Shown here in pieces: positions 8,342-17,600 of a stretch of 64,000 nt of DNA. Each line of letters opens with the position of its first letter. The first letter of the stretch is position 1. Under the pieces are notes generated by a model, which saw only the letters and a program-made list of their open reading frames with translations, searched no databases and was not told the origin of the DNA. Source of the DNA: Akkermansiaceae bacterium UBA2381. GTDB taxonomy: Bacteria; Verrucomicrobiota; Verrucomicrobiia; Verrucomicrobiales; DEV007. Where the stretch lies: NCBI GenBank assembly GCA_002344215.1, contig DDSV01000034.1, forward strand, positions 28,732 through 92,731. The letters run 5' to 3'. Both the position numbers and the translations under genes were made by a program.

Positions 8342-10486
8342 ATGAGAGAAAGTCGCCTCACCTACAAGCCGATGCTCGTGGTCTTTACCGGTCTGATGGC
8401 CGTGACCGCCATGGTTCTGAATGGAGCGACCTGGTCGAGAACTAAGGTCAGCATAGATGAACTCGTTGAGGCTCAGAAGGTCCGTGATCTCTGGGTAAGT
8501 CTGCTATCGACCCTCACGGACGCTGAGACGGGCCAGCGGGGCTTTATCATCACGGGTGACCCCGCCTATCTCGCTCCGTTCATGTCGGCCAATCATCGAA
8601 TTGGCCAGGACCTATCCGCGCTAAAGGATAGTGTCCGGAAATCGCCTGCCGATCTTGCCGAGATAGAGGCGATTGAGGTGACGGTGGTAAGCCGCTTCGA
8701 CTCGCTGAAGAGAGTGCAGGTGGTACGGGAGCGCGAGGGCTTTGAGGCGGCTCGTGCCATTGTCGCCACCGGCGAAGGGAAAAGGCTGATGGACGACCTG
8801 CGTACGGCAGTCGGCGCCCAGATTCAACGCAGACAAACCGTTTTACTGGAGAAGTCAGCCCGCATGACCCGGGATCTTCGCTGGGGCTACATCTGTGCAG
8901 TCGGAGCCGGTCTTGTCGCCCTCGGTTCAGGCATGGTTGCTTTCCTCCTTCTGCGCGACGCCCTCAAACATGCCCGCCGTGAGCAGCGTCTCGCCGAGGA
9001 GAAACGCCGGGCCGAGAGTGCGGATCGCGAGAAAAGCGCGTTCCTCGCCACCATGAGCCACGAAATTCGGACCCCGATGAATGCGATCCTGGGCTTCGCT
9101 GAACTCCTCCGGGATCGGGTCACTGAAGAGCGCGAGCGGAAGTATATCGATTCCATCCTCGCGGGTGGACGTTCTCTCCTCCAACTCATCAATGACATTC
9201 TCGATCTCTCGAAAATCGAGGCCGGCATGCTGCAGTTAAATCCCGAGCCGACCGATCTTCGCGCGACGGCGCAATTCGTCGGTCAGTTGTTTCACCAGCT
9301 CGCCGCTGAACGCGGGATTGAGTTTCGCACCGAGATCGATGACGTGATTCCCCGGTCCCTCTTTTTTGACCATCTCCGGCTCCGGCAGATCCTCATCAAC
9401 GTGGTTGGAAATTCCTTCAAGTTCACCGGACAGGGCCATGTCACCCTTCGTATCCGGGGCGAGCCCGAAAAGGGAGATCTCAGTCGCATCCACATCATTG
9501 TCGAGGTTGAAGATACCGGACGAGGCATACCGGCGGACCGGCTCGATTCTGTTTTCCGGCCCTTCGTTCAGGTCGAAGGGAGCGGAAAAGCTGCCGGTGT
9601 TCCCGGAACGGGGCTGGGACTATCCATCGTTCAACGTCTCACCCGCCTTATGGAGGGAACCGTTACGGTACAAAGTGAGGAGGGGCGCGGTTCCCTCTTT
9701 CGTTTCGATTTCCCCGGAGTCGAGGTGTCGTCGCGATTGGCGGAGTCAATTACCGGAGACGAGGATGAGGCGAGTGACTTCAATGATTTCCGCGCCTCCA
9801 CCATCCTTGTGGCCGACGACAATGCAATGAACCTTGAACTGCTCTCGGGCATATTCGAGGGCACTCATCATCGTATTCTTTTCGCCCCGGACGGAGAATC
9901 GGCGGTCGAGACGGTCATGCGGGAATCGCCCGACCTCGTTCTCATGGATGTGCGCATGCCGAAGAAGGACGGCCTTGAAGCTCTCGCAGAGATCCGGGGG
10001 GATGCCCGTTTCCGCCTGCTCCCGGTGATCGCGGCAACCGCCTCAAGCCTTGGGAGCGAGGACGCCCAGGCTCGCCGGAAGTTCGACGGCTACCTCCGCA
10101 AACCGTTTTCGCGTTCACAACTTTATGCCCAGATAGCGCAATTCATTCCTCTTGCAAAGGAGGAGGAGGGGGAGGGAGGCGCGAACCCCGACGACCTTCC
10201 TGCCTCATCGGGGCAGGCGGAGCAATGGCATCGGCTTTCCGGGGTTCTCGGCGAGGCGGTTACGGACGATCTCCCTGAATTGCTGCGATCGATGTCGGTG
10301 GCCGAAATTGAACGATTTGCGCGACGACTGCGGTCTCTTGCCCGGGAATCCTCGTGCGAACCTCTTGCCCGCTACGCGGAATCGCTCGAGTCAGATGCCG
10401 CTTCTTTTTCTCCTGATCAGATGGAAAACTCTCTCATGCGATTCCCCGGGGTTGTTGAGGCGATCCGCTCTGCATCCGCTCCCTGA
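8342..10486 (+). CDS. Hybrid sensor histidine kinase with CHASE3 sensor
   Basis: A 714-residue membrane protein. Order: TM1 (about 10-28), CHASE3 sensor (about 35-175, with ETGQRGFIITGD), TM2 (about 182-205), HisKA with His240 (ATMSHEIRTPMNAIL), HATPase_c (about 350-460, boxes DTGRGIP and GTGLGLS), and a receiver domain (about 487-610) with Asp536 (DLVLMDVRMPK). A C-terminal segment of about 100 residues has no clear Hpt histidine. It opens a three-gene signalling operon; the next gene starts 15 bp after its stop. The CHASE3 ligand is unknown. Confidence 0.93.
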   Translation: MRESRLTYKPMLVVFTGLMAVTAMVLNGATWSRTKVSIDELVEAQKVRDLWVSLLSTLTDAETGQRGFIITGDPAYLAPFMSANHRIGQDLSALKDSVRKSPADLAEIEAIEVTVVSRFDSLKRVQVVREREGFEAARAIVATGEGKRLMDDLRTAVGAQIQRRQTVLLEKSARMTRDLRWGYICAVGAGLVALGSGMVAFLLLRDALKHARREQRLAEEKRRAESADREKSAFLATMSHEIRTPMNAILGFAELLRDRVTEERERKYIDSILAGGRSLLQLINDILDLSKIEAGMLQLNPEPTDLRATAQFVGQLFHQLAAERGIEFRTEIDDVIPRSLFFDHLRLRQILINVVGNSFKFTGQGHVTLRIRGEPEKGDLSRIHIIVEVEDTGRGIPADRLDSVFRPFVQVEGSGKAAGVPGTGLGLSIVQRLTRLMEGTVTVQSEEGRGSLFRFDFPGVEVSSRLAESITGDEDEASDFNDFRASTILVADDNAMNLELLSGIFEGTHHRILFAPDGESAVETVMRESPDLVLMDVRMPKKDGLEALAEIRGDARFRLLPVIAATASSLGSEDAQARRKFDGYLRKPFSRSQLYAQIAQFIPLAKEEEGEGGANPDDLPASSGQAEQWHRLSGVLGEAVTDDLPELLRSMSVAEIERFARRLRSLARESSCEPLARYAESLESDAASFSPDQMENSLMRFPGVVEAIRSASAP

Positions 10487-10501
10487 TCCGTACCGCCCCA
10501 T

Positions 10502-11602
10502 ATGAACTCCAAATCCATCCAGACCGTCCTCATTGTCGATGACCAGGACCAGAACCTCCAGGTTGTAGGTACTTTGCTCTCTGCGATGGGCTACGCCGTC
10601 GTCCCCGCGAACAGTGGCGATCAGGCTTTTGAGCGGATGGCGACGCGATTGCCCGATCTCATCCTCCTCGACGTGGTTATGCCTGGGAAAGATGGTCTTC
10701 AGGTGTGCCGTGAGATACTCGCCAATCCGGAGTGGCGCGAGATTCCCGTCATCTTCCTTTCAGCGGCCGACGACAAGGATCTCGTCGTGCAGGCACTCGA
10801 AACCGGCGGGGTGGATTATGTGACAAAACCCTTCAACAAGGCCGAACTCCTTTCACGGGTGCGCACTCACCTTGCCTTGAAGGAGGCCCGGGATCGCCTT
10901 CATGAACTCGCCGAGGACAAAGATGAACTCCTCGGCATTCTCACCCATGATCTCAATAACCACCTCGCAGGAATGCGCATCAGTGCCGGACTACTCTCCG
11001 AGCGCTACGAAGAACTGGGGGATCGCTCCGCCACACTGATTGCGAACATTCTCCGGTCGACTGACCGCATGCTCGCCTTCGTGAGGGAGTTCCTCGCCAA
11101 CCAGAGCGCGGAACACCTCCAGGTTTCACCGAGCGCATTCTCCCTAGCCGACGAAATTCACGCCGCAGTCGGACGGAATCGCGATGCCGCCACCGCAAAG
11201 GACATCAGACTCGTTGCCGACCTTGCGGCGACCCCCGTCGTCCTCGCAGACACCCATGGACTTTCACAGGTTCTCGACAACCTGATCGGAAACGCGGTGA
11301 AGTTTTCCCCGCCATCCTCCACCGTGACAGTGACGCTGTCCGACCCTGCGTTCACTTACGCCTCCTTTGTTGTCACCGATGAGGGCCCCGGCTTCACCCC
11401 CGATGACAGGGAGAAGCTCTTTCGCCGTTATGGCCGTCTCTCGGCCCGGCCGACAGGAGGGGAGCCCTCGACCGGCCTGGGTCTCTCCATCGTCAAGCGC
11501 CTCATCGACGCGATGGAGGGTCGAATCGAACTGGAGGAAAAAAACGGGACCGGGGCCAGCTTTCGTGTTCGCCTGCCCCTCGCACCCTTGGAATCCGACT
11601 GA
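10502..11602 (+). CDS. Response regulator fused to histidine kinase (REC-HisKA-HATPase)
   Basis: A 366-residue soluble protein. Receiver domain 1-122 with acidic pocket DDQD and phospho-acceptor Asp57 (DLILLDVVMPG). HisKA-type helix with His149 (ILTHDLNNHLAGM), and HATPase_c about 245-362 with DEGPGF and STGLGLSIV. With no membrane segment it probably takes phosphate or a signal from the hybrid kinase encoded just upstream and passes it on, giving a multi-step relay. The downstream NtrC-type gene starts 13 bp after the stop, supporting one operon. Confidence 0.92.
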   Translation: MNSKSIQTVLIVDDQDQNLQVVGTLLSAMGYAVVPANSGDQAFERMATRLPDLILLDVVMPGKDGLQVCREILANPEWREIPVIFLSAADDKDLVVQALETGGVDYVTKPFNKAELLSRVRTHLALKEARDRLHELAEDKDELLGILTHDLNNHLAGMRISAGLLSERYEELGDRSATLIANILRSTDRMLAFVREFLANQSAEHLQVSPSAFSLADEIHAAVGRNRDAATAKDIRLVADLAATPVVLADTHGLSQVLDNLIGNAVKFSPPSSTVTVTLSDPAFTYASFVVTDEGPGFTPDDREKLFRRYGRLSARPTGGEPSTGLGLSIVKRLIDAMEGRIELEEKNGTGASFRVRLPLAPLESD

Positions 11603-11615
11603 CCCGGCCTCTGCC

Positions 11616-12986
11616 ATGGACCTTCTCATCGTCGACGACGAAAAAATCATCCGTGACGCGACTCTTCAACTCGTCGAGGACGCGGGACATTATGCCGAAG
11701 TCGCCATTGACCGGCTTTCTGCCCTCGAGGCGGTCCGTGACGGCGAATTCGATGCGGTCCTCCTCGATCTCAACCTGGGGCCGGACAAGGGGCTCGACGT
11801 GCTCGCCGAGCTGCAGAAAAAACGTCCTGCTCTTCCTGTGGTCGTTTTCACTGCTGCTGCAACCATCTCTGCCGCCGTCGAGGCGATGAGGCTGGGGGCA
11901 CTCGATTTCCTTGAAAAGCCTTTCACCGTTGAGCAATTCCACATCGTTCTGGCGCGGGTGCAGAAACACCGGTCTCTCGCCGTCAAAGTGGCCGAGCTCC
12001 AGACAGAGGTGGCCACCCACTCGCCCGAGCCGGTCTTCGAATCGAACGATCCCGGCATGGTCGAGGCTCTCGATATTCTCTTCCGCGCTGCCCCTACTCC
12101 CGCTTCCGTCCTGATTCTGGGAGAGAGCGGCACCGGCAAAAGTGTCGTCGCCCGCGCCGTTCATCAGCGCAGCCAGCGCGCCGCGAAACCCTTCGTCACG
12201 GTGAATTGCCCCGGCCTTTCCAAAGACCTCCTCGAGAGCGAATTGTTCGGTCACGTCAAGGGCTCCTTCACCGGGGCAATCCGTGACCACTGGGGGAAGG
12301 TGAAGGCGGCCGAGGGCGGCACCCTTTTTCTGGATGAGATAGGGGAGCTTCCTCTCGAGATTCAGCCGAAATTGCTCCGGCTCCTTCAGGACCGTGACTA
12401 CGAACGGGTTGGTGAAAATATGACCCGCGCCAGTGACCTCCGTATCGTCGCCGCGACGAACCGTGATCTCGCGGCCTGTGTCGCTGAGGGGAGCTTTCGT
12501 GAAGATCTCTACTACCGGCTCAACGTCATCTCCGTTCGTATGCCTTCCCTGCGTGAGCGACCGGGCGATCTGGAAGCGATGGCCGACGCCTACCTGAAAT
12601 TCTTTGCGGATCAATGCGGCAGGAAGATCTCAGGATTCCACGCCGGGGCCAAACAGTTGATCCACTCCTATTCCTGGCCGGGGAATCTCCGTGAGCTGCG
12701 CAATGCGATCGAGCGGGCCGTCATCCTCAGCCGCGATGGAACTCTCCAGGTCAGCGACTTTCCCGCGAGCATGAGTGGCAGGGATGACCTCCCGAGGTCA
12801 AAGCCGGGAGCATCCGGTGAGCCCGGAGGTGTCGGCGACCCGATCTCTCTTGAGGCGCTCGAACGAGCCCACATTCTGAGCGTTATCGCACGTTCGCCCA
12901 GCCTTTCCGCTGCGGCAGAGATTTTGGGAATAGACCAGGCGACACTCTACCGCAAACGGAAGAAGTACGAAACCGGCGGGGACTAA
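11616..12986 (+). CDS. NtrC-family sigma-54-dependent response regulator
   Basis: The ATG at 11616 gives 456 residues beginning at the receiver domain (MDLLIVDDEK). The longer frame from 11367 overlaps the upstream gene and is rejected. REC Asp51 (AVLLDLNLGPD). AAA+ domain about 145-370 with Walker A GESGTGKS, Walker B LFLDEIG and the sigma-54 contact loop as GSFTGA instead of the usual GAFTGA. A C-terminal Fis-type HTH (LSAAAEILGIDQATLYRKRK). It is the likely output of the upstream kinases and would activate sigma-54 promoters. Its targets are not visible. Confidence 0.93.
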   Translation: MDLLIVDDEKIIRDATLQLVEDAGHYAEVAIDRLSALEAVRDGEFDAVLLDLNLGPDKGLDVLAELQKKRPALPVVVFTAAATISAAVEAMRLGALDFLEKPFTVEQFHIVLARVQKHRSLAVKVAELQTEVATHSPEPVFESNDPGMVEALDILFRAAPTPASVLILGESGTGKSVVARAVHQRSQRAAKPFVTVNCPGLSKDLLESELFGHVKGSFTGAIRDHWGKVKAAEGGTLFLDEIGELPLEIQPKLLRLLQDRDYERVGENMTRASDLRIVAATNRDLAACVAEGSFREDLYYRLNVISVRMPSLRERPGDLEAMADAYLKFFADQCGRKISGFHAGAKQLIHSYSWPGNLRELRNAIERAVILSRDGTLQVSDFPASMSGRDDLPRSKPGASGEPGGVGDPISLEALERAHILSVIARSPSLSAAAEILGIDQATLYRKRKKYETGGD

Positions 12987-13013
12987 AAAGCTTCCCGTCG
13001 TCGGGACGGGAAG
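12987..13013. terminator. Bidirectional terminator between the NtrC-type and DUF1328 genes
   Basis: CTTCCCGTC (12991-12999) and GACGGGAAG (13005-13013) form a perfect 9-bp stem. On the minus strand a five-T run (CTTTTTAG) follows the stem, giving a good intrinsic terminator for the small DUF1328 gene. It can also end the convergent signalling operon. Confidence 0.75.
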
Positions 13014-13020
13014 ATCCGCG

Positions 13021-13185
13021 TCAGACGATTGGTCGGCGCCCGGTGACTAGAGAGATCACAAAGAGCGCGAGGAAGATCACGAAACATACTTTGGCAATCG
13101 TGGCGGCGAGCCCCGCGAGTCCGCCGAATCCGAGAACAAGGGCGATGACAGCGATGATGAGGAAGGTGATGGTCCAGGTGAGCAT
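13021..13185 (-). CDS. DUF1328-family small membrane protein
   Basis: The ATG at 13185 gives 54 residues: MLTWTITFLIIAVIALVLGF, then a GGLAGLAATIAK loop and a second membrane helix ending VTGRR. This matches DUF1328 (YtjA-like), small two-helix membrane proteins often linked to stress. The start is set by a good ribosome site (AAAGGA) 8 bases upstream. The longer frame to 13416 adds unrelated sequence and is rejected. The 13186-13433 interval holds nothing else that can be supported. Confidence 0.88.
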   Translation of the reverse strand: MLTWTITFLIIAVIALVLGFGGLAGLAATIAKVCFVIFLALFVISLVTGRRPIV

Positions 13186-13433
13186 GATATTGAGTCCTTT
13201 AGATGGGCATGGGTTGAATTGATCGCGACCAAGGTGGTCACAACGACAGACTCCATTTTCGCAGGGGATATGCCACTCCGTGTAAACATCGCATAATTCG
13301 CTGGTAATAAACGAAATACGTGACTGTGAACTGAATCGCCGGACGGGGTTTGGCCGCAAAACCCTTGCGATTTGCAAGGGGCACTTCGTGCAGTTTCCCC
13401 CTTCTAAAGTCGGCATAGGGTCATGCCGAAAGC

Positions 13434-13814
13434 TTAACCCTGATTGCTCGTCGGTTCCTTCGGAGTGTGTTGTCGACGGTCAATCCAGCGAGTCACTTCG
13501 GATTCGATTAATTCGGTCAAAGTGGGAAGCGACAGAGTTAAAAGCCGGTTTCCGAGGAATCCGAAGGCACCAAGAATCATCGGCCTCCATCTGGCGATCC
13601 CGCCCTCTCTTCCGTTCCGGCGGAACAGCGATGAAGCGGTCACACCCAGGGCGAGAGCCCCGGCTATCCAGGCGGCGGGATGAAGCTGAAATGAACTGCG
13701 CAAGCGACCCGGCAAGTCGAGGGCGCTTCCGAGACCGGAGAGGTCCTCGACGAGAATGGCCCGTGTCCCGGCAACCCGGGCAAGAATGGCGGCTTTGTCA
13801 GGAGTCGGCTTCAT
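13434..13814 (-). CDS. Small membrane-associated protein, third gene of a YqjD-YqjE-like operon
   Basis: A 126-residue protein, not assigned to a named family. A hydrophobic segment lies at about 46-62 (PAAWIAGALALGVTASSLF) and another at about 80-95. The layout resembles the small protein that follows yqjD and yqjE in proteobacteria. Its ATG overlaps the stop of the upstream holin-like gene by 4 bp (ATGA), so translation is probably coupled. Function unknown. Confidence 0.7.
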   Translation of the reverse strand: MKPTPDKAAILARVAGTRAILVEDLSGLGSALDLPGRLRSSFQLHPAAWIAGALALGVTASSLFRRNGREGGIARWRPMILGAFGFLGNRLLTLSLPTLTELIESEVTRWIDRRQHTPKEPTSNQG

Positions 13815-14266
13815 CTCGGGGTGCCTGATCGGGTCGCTTCTGAACGCCGGCGGAGTGCTTCGCGGTCGCGTCGAAGTTCAGCCAGTGAATCGGGAAAAAC
13901 GGGACTCTCGCCGCGCCGTTTTCGAGCGAGGACGAGAAGGATCGCCCCGATGAGAAGATGGCCCAACGCGACGTAGGCGGCCACGGTCGGCCAGGGCAGG
14001 GAACGACTTTGTGCAAGCCAGCCCACCAGCGCGGCGACGCCGACGGCATAGGCGGCAAGAAGCATCGCCGCGCCCGCAACGAGAAAGAGGAGGCGCCCGA
14101 TGAGACGGGATTTCGCTTCGCGAGCCTCCCATCGCAGGAGATCGGCGCGGGCCTCGAGATGATCAAGAAGGGCGGCGAGGGTGCCGGCGGAGAGGGAGCC
14201 GATGCCATCGGATTGGGGAGCACGCTGACCTTCGGAACCGGATTCGGAGGAGTGTGGATCAGTCAT
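13811..14266 (-). CDS. YqjE / holin-superfamily-III (DUF1469)-like membrane protein
   Basis: A 151-residue protein. After a polar N-terminus and an amphipathic helix (LLDHLEARADLLRWEAREAK), two membrane helices follow at about 57-80 (LLFLVAGAAMLLAAYAVGVA) and 92-113. The C-terminus is charged and arginine-rich. The pattern 'L..H...R..L...E..E.K' before two helices is typical of the YqjE/holin-X group. Despite the name, nothing here suggests a phage. It lies 10 bp after the DUF883-like gene and overlaps the next gene. Confidence 0.8.
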   Translation of the reverse strand: MTDPHSSESGSEGQRAPQSDGIGSLSAGTLAALLDHLEARADLLRWEAREAKSRLIGRLLFLVAGAAMLLAAYAVGVAALVGWLAQSRSLPWPTVAAYVALGHLLIGAILLVLARKRRGESPVFPDSLAELRRDREALRRRSEATRSGTPR

Positions 14267-14276
14267 GCTTGCGGAT

Positions 14277-14513
14277 TCAGCGTCTCAGGCGACCGATGAG
14301 GTAACCCGCTCCAACCGCGAGAGCGACGGCAAGGAGAGGATTTTCCCGGATAAAGCGTTCTCCCGCCGCGCGAAGATCACCGAGGGTAGCGTCCGCTTCG
14401 ATTTCCGCGACGCGCTCGGGTTCGGCCTCGACCACGGGAGCGCGACGGGCGCGAGCTTTCCGTTTTGGAACCGGTTCTGAGGCAAAGAGTTCAGGAATGT
14501 CGTTCTCGTCCAT
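14277..14513 (-). CDS. Short DUF883-like protein
   Basis: A 78-residue protein with an acidic N-terminus, a basic patch (KRKARARR) and the DUF883 ending 'RFIRENPLLAVALAVGAGYLIGRLRR', which is the NP motif plus one membrane helix and a positive tail. It is shorter than the paralogue at 6053-6361. First gene of a three-gene operon with the holin-like gene and the small membrane protein. The operon order YqjD-YqjE-like supports the assignment. Confidence 0.82.
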   Translation of the reverse strand: MDENDIPELFASEPVPKRKARARRAPVVEAEPERVAEIEADATLGDLRAAGERFIRENPLLAVALAVGAGYLIGRLRR

Positions 14514-14646
14514 GGTGGAATGACCGGGTGAAGTACCTTGCCATATTCAGACCCGGGAGGCAAGGAGGGGCTTTGCCCTGGCGAGGCGAGGGGACCGGGG
14601 TGGATTGCGTCGGAACCCTCGCTCGTTCCAATGTCGAACGACTTGG

Positions 14647-17600
14647 TCAACGCGTCACCGTCACGTCCGGGCGGGCCTTTTGGAAGGCTTCGATGGCGGC
14701 GGGGGTGATTTGGGTACAGCCGACAATCCCCAGTGTTTTCAGGTTCTTAAATTCCGTCATCATAGTCAACGCCGCAGGGGTGATGCTGTCAGCATTGTCG
14801 AGACTGAATTTGTTGAGGAGTTTCAGTCGGAGGAGGTGACCGATGCCAGCATCTGTTAGATTGGGCATCCCACCCCCTGCGCTGCGAATAGTCAGTGAGC
14901 TGAGATTCTCGATGCGGGAGATCCCCTCGAACGACGCATCATTGCAAAACGGACTCGCGAACGACACATCGTAAAGATTGGGAAAAGCGGCGAGCGAGGC
15001 AGTCACATTGGCTGTTGATTGACCGTCATCGATGTTGACCTCCGCTTGTCTCACCGAGGGAAACAACTTGGCAAGCTCCTCGCACCAGGCTTCTCCCCCT
15101 TCGGCAGGGATGGAGAACCCAAGGTTGACGAACGGTTGTCCCTTGAATTGGCGCCATCCCGCGACGGTGACATTGGTATTCGTGAGTGCAAGTCCCGTGA
15201 GCTTTTTGAGAAATCTAAGCGGGGCCAGATCCCCGTCACCGATCTGAGTGCTTGAAATCCGCAAGTAATCCAATTGCTCGAGTTCACCGATCTCTTTGAT
15301 ACCCTCGGCAGTGATTGCGGTGCCGCCGAAGCTTAGATAGCTGAGTTTACTTAAGCCCTTAAGGCGGGCAAGCCCCTTCCCTGTGAAGGACCTAGTGTTG
15401 GAGATGGTAAGTTGGCGCAATTCAGGAAGCGATCCCAAAACGTCGACGTCCGCATCAGTGACCGCCCGCTTATTTGTGCCCAAAATTTCCAGCTTGCGCA
15501 ATCCGGCGATCACGCTCAGATCCTTGTACGTAGTTGCCGCGTTTCCCGCCGTCTCGGCGTTGATGTCAATCCGCTGTATGGCAAATGATCCCTTCGGCAA
15601 ATCCTCCATCTTATCGACACGCAGCGGCGCACCTCCCGAAAGAATCGTGATATTTCCCCCCAAATCCAAAGCCCACTCCGCCGCCTTCCGATCATCGCCG
15701 GGTGGGTACTTCGTGGCAGGAGCGCGGGCACTCTTGCCCGCATCGTCGCCCGCAGTGCCGCCGTTCGCCTCATTGGGGGCAGGAGTGCCCGCGCTCCCTT
15801 GTTCGAGTCGTTCGCGATACCCGCGCACGAACTTGGCGTCGTCGATGCGGTTCTTTTGAGTGAGGGAGGATTCGAGCTGTTTGAGTCGGACGCCGAGGGG
15901 ATCAGTGAGCGTCTTGAGATTGGTCGTGCGCTGGGTTTCGAGTTTGGCAAAGGAGTCGCGGTAGATCTGGCGCAGCTCCTTGAGGGCCTCGGGGGTGGAC
16001 TCTTCGTCGGCCGGGATCGGACAAAGAGGGGGGCTTGCCAAGCCCCCGGCATCGGGTCGGGACTTGGCAAGTCCCGCTCCCTGGACAAGCTTCTTCTCCG
16101 CTTCCAGAGCAAGCACTCCGTCGAGGTGGCCGTCGCGCTTTTCCTCGGCGATGGTGCGGTCGAGCCCGCCGAGGTAGCCGGTGTTCAGTGTCGCGAGATC
16201 GGCATGGAAGATGGCCTCGACCCGCTCGGCCCGGAGTTTCTCGAACTGGGCGTGGAGTTCCTTCAACTCGGGGATCGCGGCAATGGCGGAGGCCTCCTGC
16301 TCGGCCGCGGTTCTTGCCTCGGCCTCCTTCGCGTCGAGGGCGCGGAGGTCCTTGCCCTGTTCGTCCACACCGAGGAGGCGCAGGGCCTCGGCCTCGGGAA
16401 GGCCGTCGAGATTGATGATTTCGAAGTCACGGATGGAACCAACAAAGTTGGTAAGAGCAGGATCCCCTGCGTCAAATTCACTATCGACGACAGGCCCAAT
16501 CAGATCGGTTCCGCATCGCGCGAAAATACGATTTCCAACGGTGCAGATCTCCCAAACTATTCCTTGAGTTTCTGAAGTGTTACTCGATCCCAATGCCAGA
16601 TTGGTATGCAAAAGTCCCTTCTCTCCTTTCATGTCGAATGACGCTTTGATCAGCGTTTGGATTTCTTTCAACGCGTAGAATCGAGACCCTCGAACATCAC
16701 TGCGTAATCTAAGTTCGAATTTGGTGCCGTGGGAGGTCGTCAGACGGACACCGCCATTCTTCATGCCAAGGTTACCTAGACGAAACGATACCTGTCGATC
16801 TGCCTTTAGCTCCCCATCATCCCACGTCACCCCGCTATCCGGCTTGCGCAGTTCCGCCGGCAAATCTTCGAACTCCGTAAAAACCTTCACCCACTGCCCG
16901 GGAGGGAACTGGGCGGAAGAGGGGGGGTGCGGGGGCGAGGGTGGGGCGTTTGGTCCTCCAAGCGCCGTCTTGGGAGATCCGGCAGTCTTGCCCCCATTCA
17001 TCATCGCCGGGGCACTTGCGGCGGATGAGGGACCATCCGCCCTACCTGTGTCCTGTGTGATGGCGGGCTGGAGCAGGTCATTGCCCTTCTCATCCACCCC
17101 GAGCAGCTTCAGGGCCTCGGCCTCGGAGAGGCCGTCGAGGTTCATGACTTCGATGTCGCGGATCCGCCCGACAACGTGAGCGTAAACACTTCCTCCGGAT
17201 GATGTGGAATCATCAGCATTACAGATCACACTCCCGTCGAATCGTAGGATTAAGCGATCCTCAATCGCAGCGAACTCAACAACGCTTACTTCGCTCAAGT
17301 TGGACTTGCCTCGAGCAATTGCGGTTTCACTGACAGCGGAGTTTGGGTCATTCCAAAACTGTCTCGTAATCGCCGCATTAACCGTTCCCTCCTCGTATAC
17401 TATCGCGGAGCGGTAAGCTGCCTTCGTTGTTCCTGAATATCGAATAAGTAAGGACGAGGTATCCTTGTTCTTGAATCGACCGCGCACCGCGATATTGCGG
17501 TAGTTCCCGGCTGCGATTGGCAATCGTTTGTTTGAAGCTCTGGTCATTTCGATCCACCCATCTTCAAACTTCACCCCGCTGTCCGCTTTACGCAGGTCCT

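Noticed and set aside
11502..12614. 370-residue open frame opposite the NtrC-type gene
   Set aside because: Antisense shadow of AAA+ and receiver domains.
13811..14266. Phage holin as a sign of prophage
   Set aside because: The holin-like family here is the YqjE type next to DUF883-like genes; no phage gene is nearby.
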